Positions 1 through 8,701 of a DNA stretch of 64,000 bases are shown one piece after another; the stretch's first letter is position 1, and each line of letters starts with the position of its first letter. Position numbers and translations under genes: made by a program. The notes below the pieces were generated by a model. That model was given only the letters and a program-made list of their open reading frames with translations, did no database searches and was not told the DNA's origin. This stretch comes from Gluconacetobacter azotocaptans. Its GTDB lineage: Bacteria > Pseudomonadota > Alphaproteobacteria > Acetobacterales > Acetobacteraceae. The stretch lies in NCBI RefSeq assembly GCF_014174355.1, contig NZ_JABEQF010000015.1, forward strand, positions 25,253-89,252. The letters run 5' to 3'.

Positions 1-993
1 ACCCAGAGCCGGATCACCCAGACCCTGACCACCGGGCGGGACCAGATCGTCGGCACCCTGATCGGGGCCGGGGCCGGGGTATCGGCCATCATCCTGCTGC
101 TGACGACGCCGTTGCCTACCTGGCTGGTGTTCTGGATGCTGCTGACCCCGCTGGCGCTGCTGGCGGCCGCGCGGCCCAACATGCGCTTCGCGGCCATCAC
201 ACTGATGATCGTGCTGCTGTTTCCGGCACAGGGGGGCGACCCGTTCCTGCGGCCGCTGGACCGCATCGCCTCGATCATGATCGGCGTGCTGACGTCGCTG
301 ACGGTCTCGTTCTTCGTGCTGCACGACGAGGCCCGGCGTGACGTCCTGCGCACCGCCGCCCGCCTGGTGGGCGACATCGCCGACCTGCTGGACCGTGCCC
401 TGCGCGGGCAACTGGACCACGATGCGATCGAGGCGGCGGACGAGGCTTGCCGCACCCATATACAGGACATCTATTCCGCGGTGGCCGAGGCGCAGGTCGA
501 GCGGCTGGACGTTCTGCATCGCCGTCACGACCCGTTGCTGGACCAGTTGCCCGGGCTGCTGCGCCGGTTGCGGGGCAATGCGGTGTTCGCCGCCCGCGCG
601 GCCAGCGAGGGCGAGACATTGGCCACCGGCGCCGCGCTGGACGCGGAACGGCACGCGCTTGGCCGCGTTCTGGCTCAACTGGCCCGCCGATGCGAGCGCG
701 AAGCCCGGACCCGCCGGCGCAGGAGGCCCCCGACCATCGACGGGGCCGAGGCGATCCTGGTCGTCCTGCACGAACCCGGCCCGGACTGGAGCCCGGTCAT
801 GCAGTTCACGCTGGGGGTGCTGCATGCCGACATGGCGCGCGCGGTACGGGCTGTGTGGTCCGACGGCGCCGTGTCCGAAGCCGGCGAGCCTATCCCGCTT
901 CTGCCGCCGGCCGCATCGCCGGCGTCGTCCGCATTGCCCGCCCCTTCCGCCGGCCACGCCGGCCGGGCGGCGGGCAGCCACCCGCGCGCCTGA
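1..993 (+). CDS. FUSC-family membrane transporter, C-terminal part (5' end outside window)
   Basis: The frame is open from base 1, so the gene begins before the window; the first ATG (112) is internal. The visible N-terminal stretch contains GRDQIVGTLIGAGAG, the arginine/GT-IGA signature of the second membrane module of fusaric-acid-resistance/aromatic-acid exporter (FUSC) proteins. Four or so hydrophobic segments follow (roughly residues 20-100), then a long cytoplasmic Arg/Ala-rich helical tail that ends the protein at 991. FUSC proteins export aromatic acids and other small toxicants across the inner membrane; the substrate here is unknown. The next gene follows after about 100 bp with its own strong RBS. 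Confidence 0.75.
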   Translation, partial: TQSRITQTLTTGRDQIVGTLIGAGAGVSAIILLLTTPLPTWLVFWMLLTPLALLAAARPNMRFAAITLMIVLLFPAQGGDPFLRPLDRIASIMIGVLTSLTVSFFVLHDEARRDVLRTAARLVGDIADLLDRALRGQLDHDAIEAADEACRTHIQDIYSAVAEAQVERLDVLHRRHDPLLDQLPGLLRRLRGNAVFAARAASEGETLATGAALDAERHALGRVLAQLARRCEREARTRRRRRPPTIDGAEAILVVLHEPGPDWSPVMQFTLGVLHADMARAVRAVWSDGAVSEAGEPIPLLPPAASPASSALPAPSAGHAGRAAGSHPRA

Positions 994-1095
994 TCGCGCG
1001 GTACGGCGGGGCGGCCTCGGCCGTCCCGACAGCCCGGGGAAACGACGCGCGTCCCCCCGGTATGAGAACAGCACCCAGAAGGAGAATGAGGCGAC

Positions 1096-2559
1096 ATGAT
1101 GAACCGGACAATTCTGGATAATCTGCCTGCCGGCGTTTCCGCACCGGGCTATGACCCGTCCGCGATCGGGACCGGAATCGTGCATTTCGGCGTCGGTAAT
1201 TTCTTTCGCGCGCATGAGGCGTTCTATGTCGATCGCTGTCTGGCCCTGCCGGGCCAGCAGGGGTGGGGCATCGTGGGGGTCGGCCTGACCGACGGCGCGC
1301 GTTCCGCGGCCAAGGCCGACAGTTTCCGCGCGCAGGACTGCCTCTATTCCCTGACCGAGGCCGCGCCGGACGGCAGCCGTACGGTGCGGGTGATCGGGGC
1401 GCTGCGCGACTATCTGCTGGCGCCGGCCGACCCGGCCGCCGTGCTGGACCGGCTGTCGGACCCTGCGACGCGGATCGTCACCATGACGATTACCGAAGGC
1501 GGGTACAATATCGACGAAACCAACGGGACATTCCGCCTGGATACGCCGGCCGTGCGCGCCGACCTGGACGGCGATGGCCTGCCCACCACCATCTTCGGCT
1601 TCGTGGTCGAGGCCCTGGCCCGTCGCCGGGCGGCGGGGGCGGGGCCGTTCACCATCGTGTCGTGCGACAATCTGCGCCATAACGGCGATGTCGCCCGGAC
1701 CGCCTTCCTGGGCTACGCTCAGGCCCGCGACCCCGCGCTTGCGGCGTGGATGGCGGAAAACGTCACCTTCCCCAACGGCATGGTCGACCGCATCACGCCC
1801 ACGGTGGACCAGACGATCGCAGCAGGGCTGAACGCCGCCAGCGGGCTGGACGACGCCCTGCCCCTGGTGGCCGAGGATTTCACCCAGTGGGTGCTGGAGG
1901 ATAAATTCTGCGCCGGCCGCCCGGCGCTGGAGCAGGTCGGCGTGGAGTTCGTCGACGACGTGACCGGCTACGAACAGGTGAAGGTGCGGATGCTCAATGC
2001 CTCGCACATCATGCTGGCCTTCTCGGGCATCCTGCTGGGCTACCGCCTTGTCCACGACACGCTGACCGATCCCGACCTGGCGCGGTTCGTCAACGCCTAT
2101 CTGGAACAGGACGTGATCCCGCGCCTGACAGCGCCCGCCGGGCTGGACCCCGAGGCGTACCGGCGCAGCGTGCTCAGCCGCTTCTCGAACCCGGCGATGG
2201 CGGACCAGCTGCTGCGGATCGGCGGCGACGGGTCGTCCAAGGTGCAGGTCTACTGGACCGAAACGGTGCGCCGGGCCTTGGCGGCGGACGGCGACCTGTC
2301 GCGGATCGCCTTCGGCATCGCCGCCTATCTGGAAATGCTGCGCGGCGTGGACGAGGCCGGCGACAGCTACACCCCGTTCGAGCCGACGCTGAATGCGGCG
2401 CATATTGCGCTGGTGCGCGACGACGACCTGGCGGCGGCGCTGGCGCTGCCGGCCTTCGACGGCTGGCGCGACGTCCAGACGCCCGAACTGACCAACGCCA
2501 TCGTCACCGCCCGTCGTGCCATCCGTGACAAAGGGGTACGCGCCGCTTTGCCGAAGTGA
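1096..2559 (+). CDS. Mannitol 2-dehydrogenase / polyol dehydrogenase family protein
   Basis: The 487-aa product has the size and motifs of the long-chain mannitol dehydrogenase family, which oxidises polyols to ketoses with NAD(P) (mannitol to fructose, arabinitol to xylulose). It shows an N-terminal nucleotide-binding region with HFGVGNFFRAHEAF and GVGLTDG, the TITEGGYNID block, and the catalytic lysine segment KVRMLNASH in the C-terminal domain. Start ATG 1096 is preceded by AAGGAG at 1078-1084. Fructuronate and tagaturonate reductases belong to the same superfamily, so the exact substrate is open. A soluble polyol dehydrogenase fits acetic acid bacteria, which live on sugar alcohols. Confidence 0.85.
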   Translation: MMNRTILDNLPAGVSAPGYDPSAIGTGIVHFGVGNFFRAHEAFYVDRCLALPGQQGWGIVGVGLTDGARSAAKADSFRAQDCLYSLTEAAPDGSRTVRVIGALRDYLLAPADPAAVLDRLSDPATRIVTMTITEGGYNIDETNGTFRLDTPAVRADLDGDGLPTTIFGFVVEALARRRAAGAGPFTIVSCDNLRHNGDVARTAFLGYAQARDPALAAWMAENVTFPNGMVDRITPTVDQTIAAGLNAASGLDDALPLVAEDFTQWVLEDKFCAGRPALEQVGVEFVDDVTGYEQVKVRMLNASHIMLAFSGILLGYRLVHDTLTDPDLARFVNAYLEQDVIPRLTAPAGLDPEAYRRSVLSRFSNPAMADQLLRIGGDGSSKVQVYWTETVRRALAADGDLSRIAFGIAAYLEMLRGVDEAGDSYTPFEPTLNAAHIALVRDDDLAAALALPAFDGWRDVQTPELTNAIVTARRAIRDKGVRAALPK

Positions 2560-2597
2560 TCGGTCGGGGAAGGACGGGTCGGGCCTGCCCGGTCCCG

Positions 2598-2616
2598 CCA
2601 GGGCCCGAGGCCCTGG
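2598..2616. terminator. Hairpin between convergent genes (family A-like)
   Basis: CCAGGGCC and GGCCCTGG form an 8-bp perfect stem with a CGA loop. It lies in the 64-bp gap between the polyol dehydrogenase and the oppositely oriented GNAT gene. It resembles the hairpin at 33045-33065 and the family A repeats, and probably terminates both transcripts; there is no U-run. Confidence 0.55.
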
Positions 2617-2623
2617 CCTGCTG

Positions 2624-3142
2624 TCAGACCGGGCGCGTCATCAGTCGCGCGTCCGGGTCGTAGGTGGCCAAGATTTCCGCCGCCGCGGGTTCGTCCAGAA
2701 CCATAAAGCCCGCCCGGACCCAGTATGGGGCGGCGGATCCGGTGGCCACCAGCGCCACGCGGTCCAGCCCTGACCGGGCGGCAAGTCCGGCGATCAGGGC
2801 CAGCGCGGCTCCTGCAGCCCCGCGTCCCCGTGCCCCGGGCAGCAGCGCGATATCGTGCAGGTACCAGCAATCGGGGCGGAGGGGCAGCGCCCCCAGCGCT
2901 GCGTCCAGCGCCGGGGGGGCCGCGCTGCGCCACGGGTGGCTCAGGACATAGCCGTGCAGCTTGTCCCCGCCGTCCAGCACCAGGCAACCCGGCGGACACA
3001 GCGCCAGGCGCTCGGTGAAGACCGCTTCGCCCTCGGGGTAGGCGGGATGCACCTGCGCGGCGATCTGCATGATGGCGGGCAGGTCACGCGGGGCCATGGC
3101 GCGCCAGCGGGCGGCGGCCGGCCGGGGTGGGGCAGGGGGCAT
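2624..3142 (-). CDS. GNAT family N-acetyltransferase
   Basis: The 172-aa protein has the GNAT fold signature: an N-terminal MAPRDLPAIMQI strand/helix, a central strand WYLHDIALLP, and the acetyl-CoA pyrophosphate loop GARGRGAAGAAL, followed by a C-terminal PYWVRAGFMVLDE segment typical of motif B. It should transfer an acetyl group from acetyl-CoA to an amine; the substrate cannot be read from sequence. The first ATG (3142) has no clear Shine-Dalgarno; ATG 3097 (MAPRDLPA) is a possible start. It is divergent from the ModE-like gene and convergent with the polyol dehydrogenase. Confidence 0.75.
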   Translation of the reverse strand: MPPAPPRPAAARWRAMAPRDLPAIMQIAAQVHPAYPEGEAVFTERLALCPPGCLVLDGGDKLHGYVLSHPWRSAAPPALDAALGALPLRPDCWYLHDIALLPGARGRGAAGAALALIAGLAARSGLDRVALVATGSAAPYWVRAGFMVLDEPAAAEILATYDPDARLMTRPV

Positions 3143-3232
3143 GAAGGAAAAAACGCTCTCGACAGGCGGTTAGGCCGTCGAGCATAGCATTCTCGGCGCC
3201 GCGAGGGCAGAGGCACACAGATCGGGGGGGAG

Positions 3233-3583
3233 ATGATGGCGGACCTGCGCCTGACCGTGCGGATCGACGCGAACGACCAGCCGCTGCTGGGCCACGGCAA
3301 GATCCGGCTGCTGGAGGCGATCGGGGAAACCGGGTCGATCTCGGCCGCCGCCCGGGCGATGGGCATGTCCTACCGGCGGGCGTGGCTGCTGGTCGAGGCT
3401 CTGAACGGCGCCTTCGCCAGCCCGCTGGTGGCGGCGCGGCCGGGCGGCGGCGGCGGTGCCGTCCTGTCCGAGGCTGGGGCCGAGGTCCTGCATCTGTACC
3501 GCGAGATCGAGCGCCGCTCGGCCGAGGGCGCGTCCTCCGCCCTGGGGGCCCTGGCGGCGCTCGCTGCCGTAAAAAGGCCATAG
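3233..3583 (+). CDS. Winged helix-turn-helix protein, ModE N-terminal type
   Basis: The 116-aa protein matches the DNA-binding domain of ModE/LysR-type regulators: GKIRLLEAIGETGSISAAARAMGMSYRRAW is followed by a wing containing RPGGGGGAVLSEAGAEVL. Full ModE (about 260 aa) carries two C-terminal molybdate-binding MOP/TOBE domains. They are absent here, so this is the short stand-alone form common in alphaproteobacteria. It may control molybdate or molybdoenzyme genes, but no mod transport genes are adjacent. Start ATG 3233 (or 3236) follows a GGGGGGAG run. Confidence 0.75.
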   Translation: MMADLRLTVRIDANDQPLLGHGKIRLLEAIGETGSISAAARAMGMSYRRAWLLVEALNGAFASPLVAARPGGGGGAVLSEAGAEVLHLYREIERRSAEGASSALGALAALAAVKRP

Positions 3584-3692
3584 GACGCCGTCAGCGTGGT
3601 GCGATTGTCCGTCTCCTGGGATGGGCCTATTGTCATGACAAGACCATGAAACGACAGGACGGGCCGGATGACGCGGCGACCGGGGAGCAAGG

Positions 3693-5240
3693 ATGTTCAG
3701 ACGCGATCTCGTGAAAGCCGGTGCGGGTGTATCTCTGTTTTCACTGCTCGGCGGTGTCGCGCGGGCGAGGTCGGCCCGGGCGGCGGATGCGCCGGTCGCA
3801 CCCTCGGCGGTGGGCGCGTTCGATGACAGCACGGTGCGGCAGATCGCCGAACGCCTGTCCCAGCACCCGTATCGCGCGCCCGACCAGACCCTGCCGGCGG
3901 CGATCGACAATCTGAATTTCGACCAGTACCGCGCGATCGCCTACCGGCCGGAACAGGCGCTGTGGCATGGGCAGAACCTGGAATTCGATGTCGAATTCTT
4001 TCCGCGCGGCTTTCTCTATCGCCCGCGCATCGAAATCTACGAGGTGACCGACGGCAAGTCGGCGGCGGTGCCGTACAACCCCGATCTGTTCACCTACGGC
4101 GACCCCAAACTGCGGGTGACGGACGATGTGGGCTTTGCCGGGCTGCGCCTGCGCTACGCCATCAACACCCCCGGCGTGATGGAGGAATGCTGCGTCTTTC
4201 TCGGGGCGTCCTATTTCCGGGCGGTGGCCAAGGGCCAGAATTACGGCCTGTCGGCGCGTGGTTTCGCCGACGGCACCGGCAACCCGAAGGGCGAGGAATT
4301 CGCGCTGTTCCGCGCCTACTGGCTGGAAAAGCCGCAGCCGGGCGTCGATTCCGTGGTGCTGCACGCGCTGCTGGACAGCCCGTCGGTGGCCGGCGCCTTC
4401 CGCTTCACCATCCGTCCGGGGGACATGACCACATTCGACGTGCAGTCCTACCTGTATCCGCGCACCGCGATCGCCGAGCCCGGCATCGCGCCGCTGACCG
4501 GCATGTTCTATTTCGATGCCAACGACCGCAACCACGTCGACGACTGGCGCCCGGCCGCCCATGACAGCGAGGCCCTGTCGATCTGGACCGGCAGCGACCA
4601 GCAGTTGTGGCGGCCGCTGCGCAACCCGCAGGATCTGCAATTCTCGGCCTTTGCCGACATTTCGGTGCGTGGATTTGGCCTGATGCAGCGCAAGCGCGCC
4701 TTCGCCGATTTCCAGGACCTGGCCCTGAACTATGAAAAGCGGCCGTCGCTGTGGATCGAACCGGTCGGCGACTGGGGCGCCGGCTCGGTCGATCTGGTGG
4801 AAATTCCCACGCCGAACGAGGTCAACGACAATATCGTGTCGTTCTGGCGCCCCAAGGGCGGGCTGGCGGCCGGGCACGAATATGCCTTCACCTATCGCAT
4901 GTACTGGGGATGGGACACGCCCTGGCCCACCAAGCTGGCGCGTGTCGCGGCCACCCGCGTGGGTGCGGTGACCGACGACCCCGCCGCGCGGTTCTTCGAC
5001 ATCGATTTCACCGGCGCGCCGTTCGACAATCTGCCCGCCGACGCCAAATTCCATCTGGTGCCCAGCAGTTCGGCGGGAACGATCCGCAACGTCGTGGTCG
5101 AACCCAACCCCAACATCCATGGCTGGCGCACGACGTTCGAATTCGCCCCCGGCGACGCCAAGATCGCGGAACTGACCTGCGTTCTGGCCAATGACACCGG
5201 ACCGGTTTCCGAACAATGGACCTACCGATGGACGCCCTAG
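3693..5240 (+). CDS. opgG: Periplasmic glucan biosynthesis protein OpgG/OpgD (MdoG family)
   Basis: The 515-aa protein covers the whole MdoG family (511-551 aa), which acts in the periplasm on beta-glucan chains to make osmoregulated periplasmic glucans. The N-terminus MFRRDLVKAG followed by a hydrophobic stretch and ARSARAAD looks like a twin-arginine signal peptide, as in OpgD rather than the Sec-exported OpgG. Conserved blocks include NFDQYRAIAYRPE near residue 75, the LGASYFRAVAKG block and a YRMYWG strand near the C-terminus. The last 25 bp overlap opgH, showing tight co-translation. The opgG versus opgD name is uncertain; the family call is not. Confidence 0.9.
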   Translation: MFRRDLVKAGAGVSLFSLLGGVARARSARAADAPVAPSAVGAFDDSTVRQIAERLSQHPYRAPDQTLPAAIDNLNFDQYRAIAYRPEQALWHGQNLEFDVEFFPRGFLYRPRIEIYEVTDGKSAAVPYNPDLFTYGDPKLRVTDDVGFAGLRLRYAINTPGVMEECCVFLGASYFRAVAKGQNYGLSARGFADGTGNPKGEEFALFRAYWLEKPQPGVDSVVLHALLDSPSVAGAFRFTIRPGDMTTFDVQSYLYPRTAIAEPGIAPLTGMFYFDANDRNHVDDWRPAAHDSEALSIWTGSDQQLWRPLRNPQDLQFSAFADISVRGFGLMQRKRAFADFQDLALNYEKRPSLWIEPVGDWGAGSVDLVEIPTPNEVNDNIVSFWRPKGGLAAGHEYAFTYRMYWGWDTPWPTKLARVAATRVGAVTDDPAARFFDIDFTGAPFDNLPADAKFHLVPSSSAGTIRNVVVEPNPNIHGWRTTFEFAPGDAKIAELTCVLANDTGPVSEQWTYRWTP

Positions 5241-7381
5241 AACCCGCCACGCGCGCATCCGGACCGGGCGTCTTCCGCGCCCTGCCCGACGAATCGCCCA
5301 TGGGCATGGCGGTCCAGTCCCTGTCCGCCCCGCCCGACACGCACGGCCGCGGCCGCGTTCCGGTGACCGAACCGTCGATGATCGCGCTGCGGCGGCTGGC
5401 GGTCATCGGTTCGGCGTGCCTGCTGACCGGCTACGGCGCGTATGAAATGAACCGCGTGCTCAATTCGATGGGCGTGTCGATTCTGGGCGTGGTCCTGCTG
5501 GTGCTGTTCGTGCTGCTGTTCCAGTGGATCGCGCTGGCCTTCACCTCGGCGGTGGGCGGGTTCGTCTCGCTGCTGCGGCAGGGGGGAATGGGGCTGGGGG
5601 TGTCGCGCGACGGGCCGCTGCCCCCGCTGTCCACCCGTACCGCGCTGCTGATGCCGACCTATAACGAAAGCCCCGGCCGCGTGATGGCCGGGCTGCGGGC
5701 GATGTATGACAGTCTGGCGGCGACCGGTCGGCTGGAAGCGTTCGATTTCTTCATCCTGTCCGACACCACCAATCCGGATATCTGGGTCGAGGAAGAGGCC
5801 GCGTTCCTGGCGCTGCGCGAGGCGACGGGCGGGCACGACCGGATCTTCTACCGTCGCCGCCCCGTCAATACCGAACGCAAGGCCGGCAACATCGCCGAAT
5901 GGGTGCGGCGCTTCGGCGGCGCCTATCCGCAGATGGTCACGCTGGATGCCGACAGCCTGATGGCGGGCGAGGCCGTGGTTCGCATCGCCGCCGCCATGGA
6001 ACGCCATCCCGGCGTGGCGCTGATCCAGACCCTGCCGGAAATCGTCAACGGCACCACCCTGTTCGCGCGGATGCAGCAGTTCGCCGGCCGCGTCTATGGC
6101 CCGTTGATCGCGCACGGCATCGCCTGGTGGCACGGGGCGGAAGGCAATTACTGGGGCCATAACGCCATCATCCGCACCCGCGCCTTCGCCGAGCAGGCGG
6201 GCCTGCCGCATCTGCCGGGCCGCAAGCCGTTCGGCGGCCACATCCTCAGCCACGATTTCGTCGAGGCCGCCCTGATGCGGCGCGGCGGCTGGGCGATCCA
6301 CATGGTGCCGGGCCTTGCCGGATCGTACGAGGAAAGCCCGCCGTCGCTGACCGATATCGCGATCCGCGACCGGCGCTGGTGCCAAGGCAATCTGCAGCAC
6401 GCCAAGGTGGTGTCGACGCGCGGCCTGCACTGGGTCAGCCGCATGCACATGCTGATGGGGATCGGGTCGTACGTCACCTCGCCGATGTGGCTGGTGTTCC
6501 TGCTGGCCGGCATCCTGATCTCGCTGCAATCGCGGTTCGAGAAGCCGGAATATTTCGGCGATACCAAATCGCTGTATCCCCATTGGCCGCACGTCGATCC
6601 CGAACAGGCGAAATACGTGTTCATCGGCACGATGGCGATTCTGCTGGCGCCCAAGCTGATGGCGTATGTCGCCCTGCTGTTCGACCGCGTGTCGCGCCAG
6701 GGGTGCGGCGGCGCCGGGCGGGCGGCGGCATCGATCGTGGTGGAAACGCTGATCGGCGGGCTGATCGCCCCGGTGGCAATGCTGATCCAGACCTCGGGCG
6801 TGCTGTCGATCCTGATGGGCCAGGATTCCGGCTGGAACGCGCAGCGGCGCGACGATGGCGGGGTGCCGTTCGGCAACATCGTGCAGTCCTACTGGCGCTA
6901 TACGCTGTTCGGCCTGGTGCTGGGCGGCTGCGCGTGGACCGTCTCGATCCCGCTGTTCCTGTGGATGACGCCCGTGCTGCTGGGGCTGGCATTCGCCATT
7001 CCCCTGGCGGCCCTGACCGGCAGCCGCGCGGTGGGCCAGGCCTTCCGCCGCGCCGGCCTGCTGCTGATCCCCGAGGAAACCGCGCCCCCCGACATCCTAC
7101 GCCGTGCGGCGGCGGCCGTGGCCGCCCTGCCGCCGGCGCCACCCGCGGGTGACGGGGCGCATCTGCTGCTGGCCGACCCGGTGCTGATGGCGGCGCATCG
7201 CGCCATGCTGCCGCCGCCGCGCCGGCGCGGCGACCCGATCAACCCGGACCTGCTGGTCGGACTGGTGAAGCTGGAGGAAGGCACGGCGCGCGAGGCCGCG
7301 CTCCGGTCGCTGACCCGTGGCGAGAAGGCCGCGATTCTGGCCAGCCGCGACGGGCTGGACCGCCTGCGCGGGCTGGCCTGA
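5216..7381 (+). CDS. opgH: Glucans biosynthesis glucosyltransferase OpgH (MdoH)
   Basis: The 721-aa inner-membrane GT2 glucosyltransferase polymerises UDP-glucose into the beta-glucan backbone of osmoregulated periplasmic glucans. Two N-terminal membrane helices (around residues 60-110) precede the catalytic domain. It has the MPTYNE entry block, the metal-binding DAD near residue 244, SHDFVEAALMRRGGW, and the acceptor-binding RDRRWCQGNLQH, a (Q/R)xxRW-type motif near residue 385. Further C-terminal membrane helices follow. ATG 5216 overlaps opgG by 25 bp; ATG 5228 is an alternative. A rho-independent-type terminator follows the stop. Confidence 0.95.
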   Translation: MDLPMDALEPATRASGPGVFRALPDESPMGMAVQSLSAPPDTHGRGRVPVTEPSMIALRRLAVIGSACLLTGYGAYEMNRVLNSMGVSILGVVLLVLFVLLFQWIALAFTSAVGGFVSLLRQGGMGLGVSRDGPLPPLSTRTALLMPTYNESPGRVMAGLRAMYDSLAATGRLEAFDFFILSDTTNPDIWVEEEAAFLALREATGGHDRIFYRRRPVNTERKAGNIAEWVRRFGGAYPQMVTLDADSLMAGEAVVRIAAAMERHPGVALIQTLPEIVNGTTLFARMQQFAGRVYGPLIAHGIAWWHGAEGNYWGHNAIIRTRAFAEQAGLPHLPGRKPFGGHILSHDFVEAALMRRGGWAIHMVPGLAGSYEESPPSLTDIAIRDRRWCQGNLQHAKVVSTRGLHWVSRMHMLMGIGSYVTSPMWLVFLLAGILISLQSRFEKPEYFGDTKSLYPHWPHVDPEQAKYVFIGTMAILLAPKLMAYVALLFDRVSRQGCGGAGRAAASIVVETLIGGLIAPVAMLIQTSGVLSILMGQDSGWNAQRRDDGGVPFGNIVQSYWRYTLFGLVLGGCAWTVSIPLFLWMTPVLLGLAFAIPLAALTGSRAVGQAFRRAGLLLIPEETAPPDILRRAAAAVAALPPAPPAGDGAHLLLADPVLMAAHRAMLPPPRRRGDPINPDLLVGLVKLEEGTAREAALRSLTRGEKAAILASRDGLDRLRGLA

Positions 7382-7386
7382 CGCAG

Positions 7387-7408
7387 AGCCCGTTCACAGG
7401 GGCTTTTT
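7387..7408 (+). terminator. Rho-independent terminator after opgH
   Basis: AGCCC (7387-7391) pairs with GGGCT (7400-7404) over an 8-nt loop and is followed at once by a T-run (7404-7408). It lies 5 bp past the opgH stop and ends the opgGH unit. Confidence 0.65.
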
Positions 7409-7410
7409 CG

Positions 7411-7935
7411 TCAGGATCCGTCGTCCGGGCCGCCATGATGAGGGCGATGATGGCCGCCACTGCCCGCACCGCCTGTTTCGTCGTCCTCGTCATCGCCCCG
7501 GGGGTCATGGGATGCCGTTTGCAGGGCGGCGCAGGCCTTGGCCATGGCGGGGGTGGGCGATGCGCCGCTCTTGTCGCACAGGGACGCGGCATCGGGGGTG
7601 CAGACCTGGGCGGCGGTTTCGAAATCCGTTTCCAGCACGTCCCGCGCCACCTCCAGGTCCTGGTCCTTGGTGCGGGCTTCCTCGGCAGCGACCATGTCCT
7701 GCGTCTTGTGCAGTTCCTTCAGCGCATCGAGGCAGTCCTGGCTGGCGGCATCGGGATTGCCCTGCAGGACCGCAAGGTCCTTCTGCAACTGGATGCTGGC
7801 GGTACGGCTGCCACCCTGGCCGTCGCCGCCTTCTCCGCCGCCCCCGCCGCCGTCGTCCTGCGCCATCGCCCCCACAGGGAAGAGGCAGCATGACAGAAGC
7901 AGGGCGGCGAGACGGGCGGGATGTGTAATCGTCAC
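7411..7935 (-). CDS. Secreted hypothetical protein, Gly-rich and acidic
   Basis: Family not recognised. Starting at GTG 7935 the 174-aa product has a clear Sec signal peptide (ARLAALLLSCCLFPVGAMAQ), then a Gly/Asp-rich spacer, a helical core with several conserved-looking cysteines (QDCLDALKELHK, AAQVCTPDAASLCDK, AKACAALQ) and an acidic, His/Gly-rich tail (HHRPHHGGPDDGS). The longer open frame to 8106 has non-protein-like composition before the signal peptide, so the GTG start is preferred, although its Shine-Dalgarno is weak. It is convergent with opgH. A periplasmic location is inferred. Confidence 0.55.
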   Translation of the reverse strand: MTITHPARLAALLLSCCLFPVGAMAQDDGGGGGGEGGDGQGGSRTASIQLQKDLAVLQGNPDAASQDCLDALKELHKTQDMVAAEEARTKDQDLEVARDVLETDFETAAQVCTPDAASLCDKSGASPTPAMAKACAALQTASHDPRGDDEDDETGGAGSGGHHRPHHGGPDDGS

Positions 7936-8160
7936 TCTGGCTATTCCACTGGCGCGAACGCCCCGGGGGCCGGGCGGGCGGATCGACGACGATCCCGGAC
8001 CATCCCCGGGGAGGCGTCGGGCCGATGGAGGCGACGCCGCGGGATCGGCCGGACTATGGCAGGAACCGGCCAGCCGGGAAAGGGCGCCTGGTGCCGGGGC
8101 GGACACCGCAGGGCGGACGTTACATTTTTTGACGGATGCCGCCGGCCGCCGCGACCGGTA

Positions 8161-8604
8161 TCAGGGGCTGTCGGGGTTGTTTGCCGCGTAGGCCCGGTTC
8201 AGCAGGGCCTGGATCTTCGCATCGGGCGCGCCCAGCCAGCTTTGCAGGAACGGCTGCTGTTCGTCCGCGCGGGTGTGCAGCAGGCCCCATGCCGATGCGC
8301 CGCCGGGCGCAAAGACGATGTCCAGCTGGTTGTTGGCGCAATCATGCGGTTTGCACAGATGGCCGATCGTGTAGGTCTTCCCGTCCATCGTCACCTGCGT
8401 GCTGGGCGTCGAGGTGGCATGTCCGCGCCGGATCCAGTCCGGATACCGCACCATGGCGGCGTAGGCCTGCCGATAGGGCGCGGACAGCAGCAGGTCCGCC
8501 GTCTGCGGCGCTGCGGCGCGGGTTGCCGCCGGCAGGGCCGTCTCCAGAAGCAACAGCAGGGCCGGCAGGGCGGCGGGCAGGCGACGGGCAGGCGAATGGA
8601 GCAT
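8161..8604 (-). CDS. Ivy-type C-type lysozyme inhibitor, periplasmic
   Basis: The 147-aa protein has a Sec signal peptide (residues 1-31, ending AATRA) and the signature loop CKPHDC at residues 84-89. In Ivy, the inhibitor of vertebrate (C-type) lysozyme, the disulfide-closed CKPHDC loop inserts into the lysozyme active site. The remainder (LLSAPYRQAYAAMV, DIVFAPGGASAWGLL) also fits the family and the length is normal. Start ATG 8604 has AGAGGA about 11 nt upstream; the open frame continues upstream without a signal peptide. Expected role: protecting peptidoglycan against host, competitor or own muramidases. Confidence 0.85.
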   Translation of the reverse strand: MLHSPARRLPAALPALLLLLETALPAATRAAAPQTADLLLSAPYRQAYAAMVRYPDWIRRGHATSTPSTQVTMDGKTYTIGHLCKPHDCANNQLDIVFAPGGASAWGLLHTRADEQQPFLQSWLGAPDAKIQALLNRAYAANNPDSP

Positions 8605-8701
8605 GGCGTTTTCGTTTCCTCTCGGGTGTCCCGCGGGCGGACGCGGACGATGGACGAATCGGCTCTTCGACATGAAACCGATCTGGTCTAGAACGGTCGG
8701 C

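Noticed and set aside
5237..6592. 451-aa open frame on the minus strand
   Set aside because: His/Gln/Arg-rich shadow of opgH.
8603..8701. N-terminal extension of the proline-rich small ORF to ATG 8603
   Set aside because: It overlaps the Ivy start antisense and lacks an RBS; ATG 8702 or 8732 is more credible.
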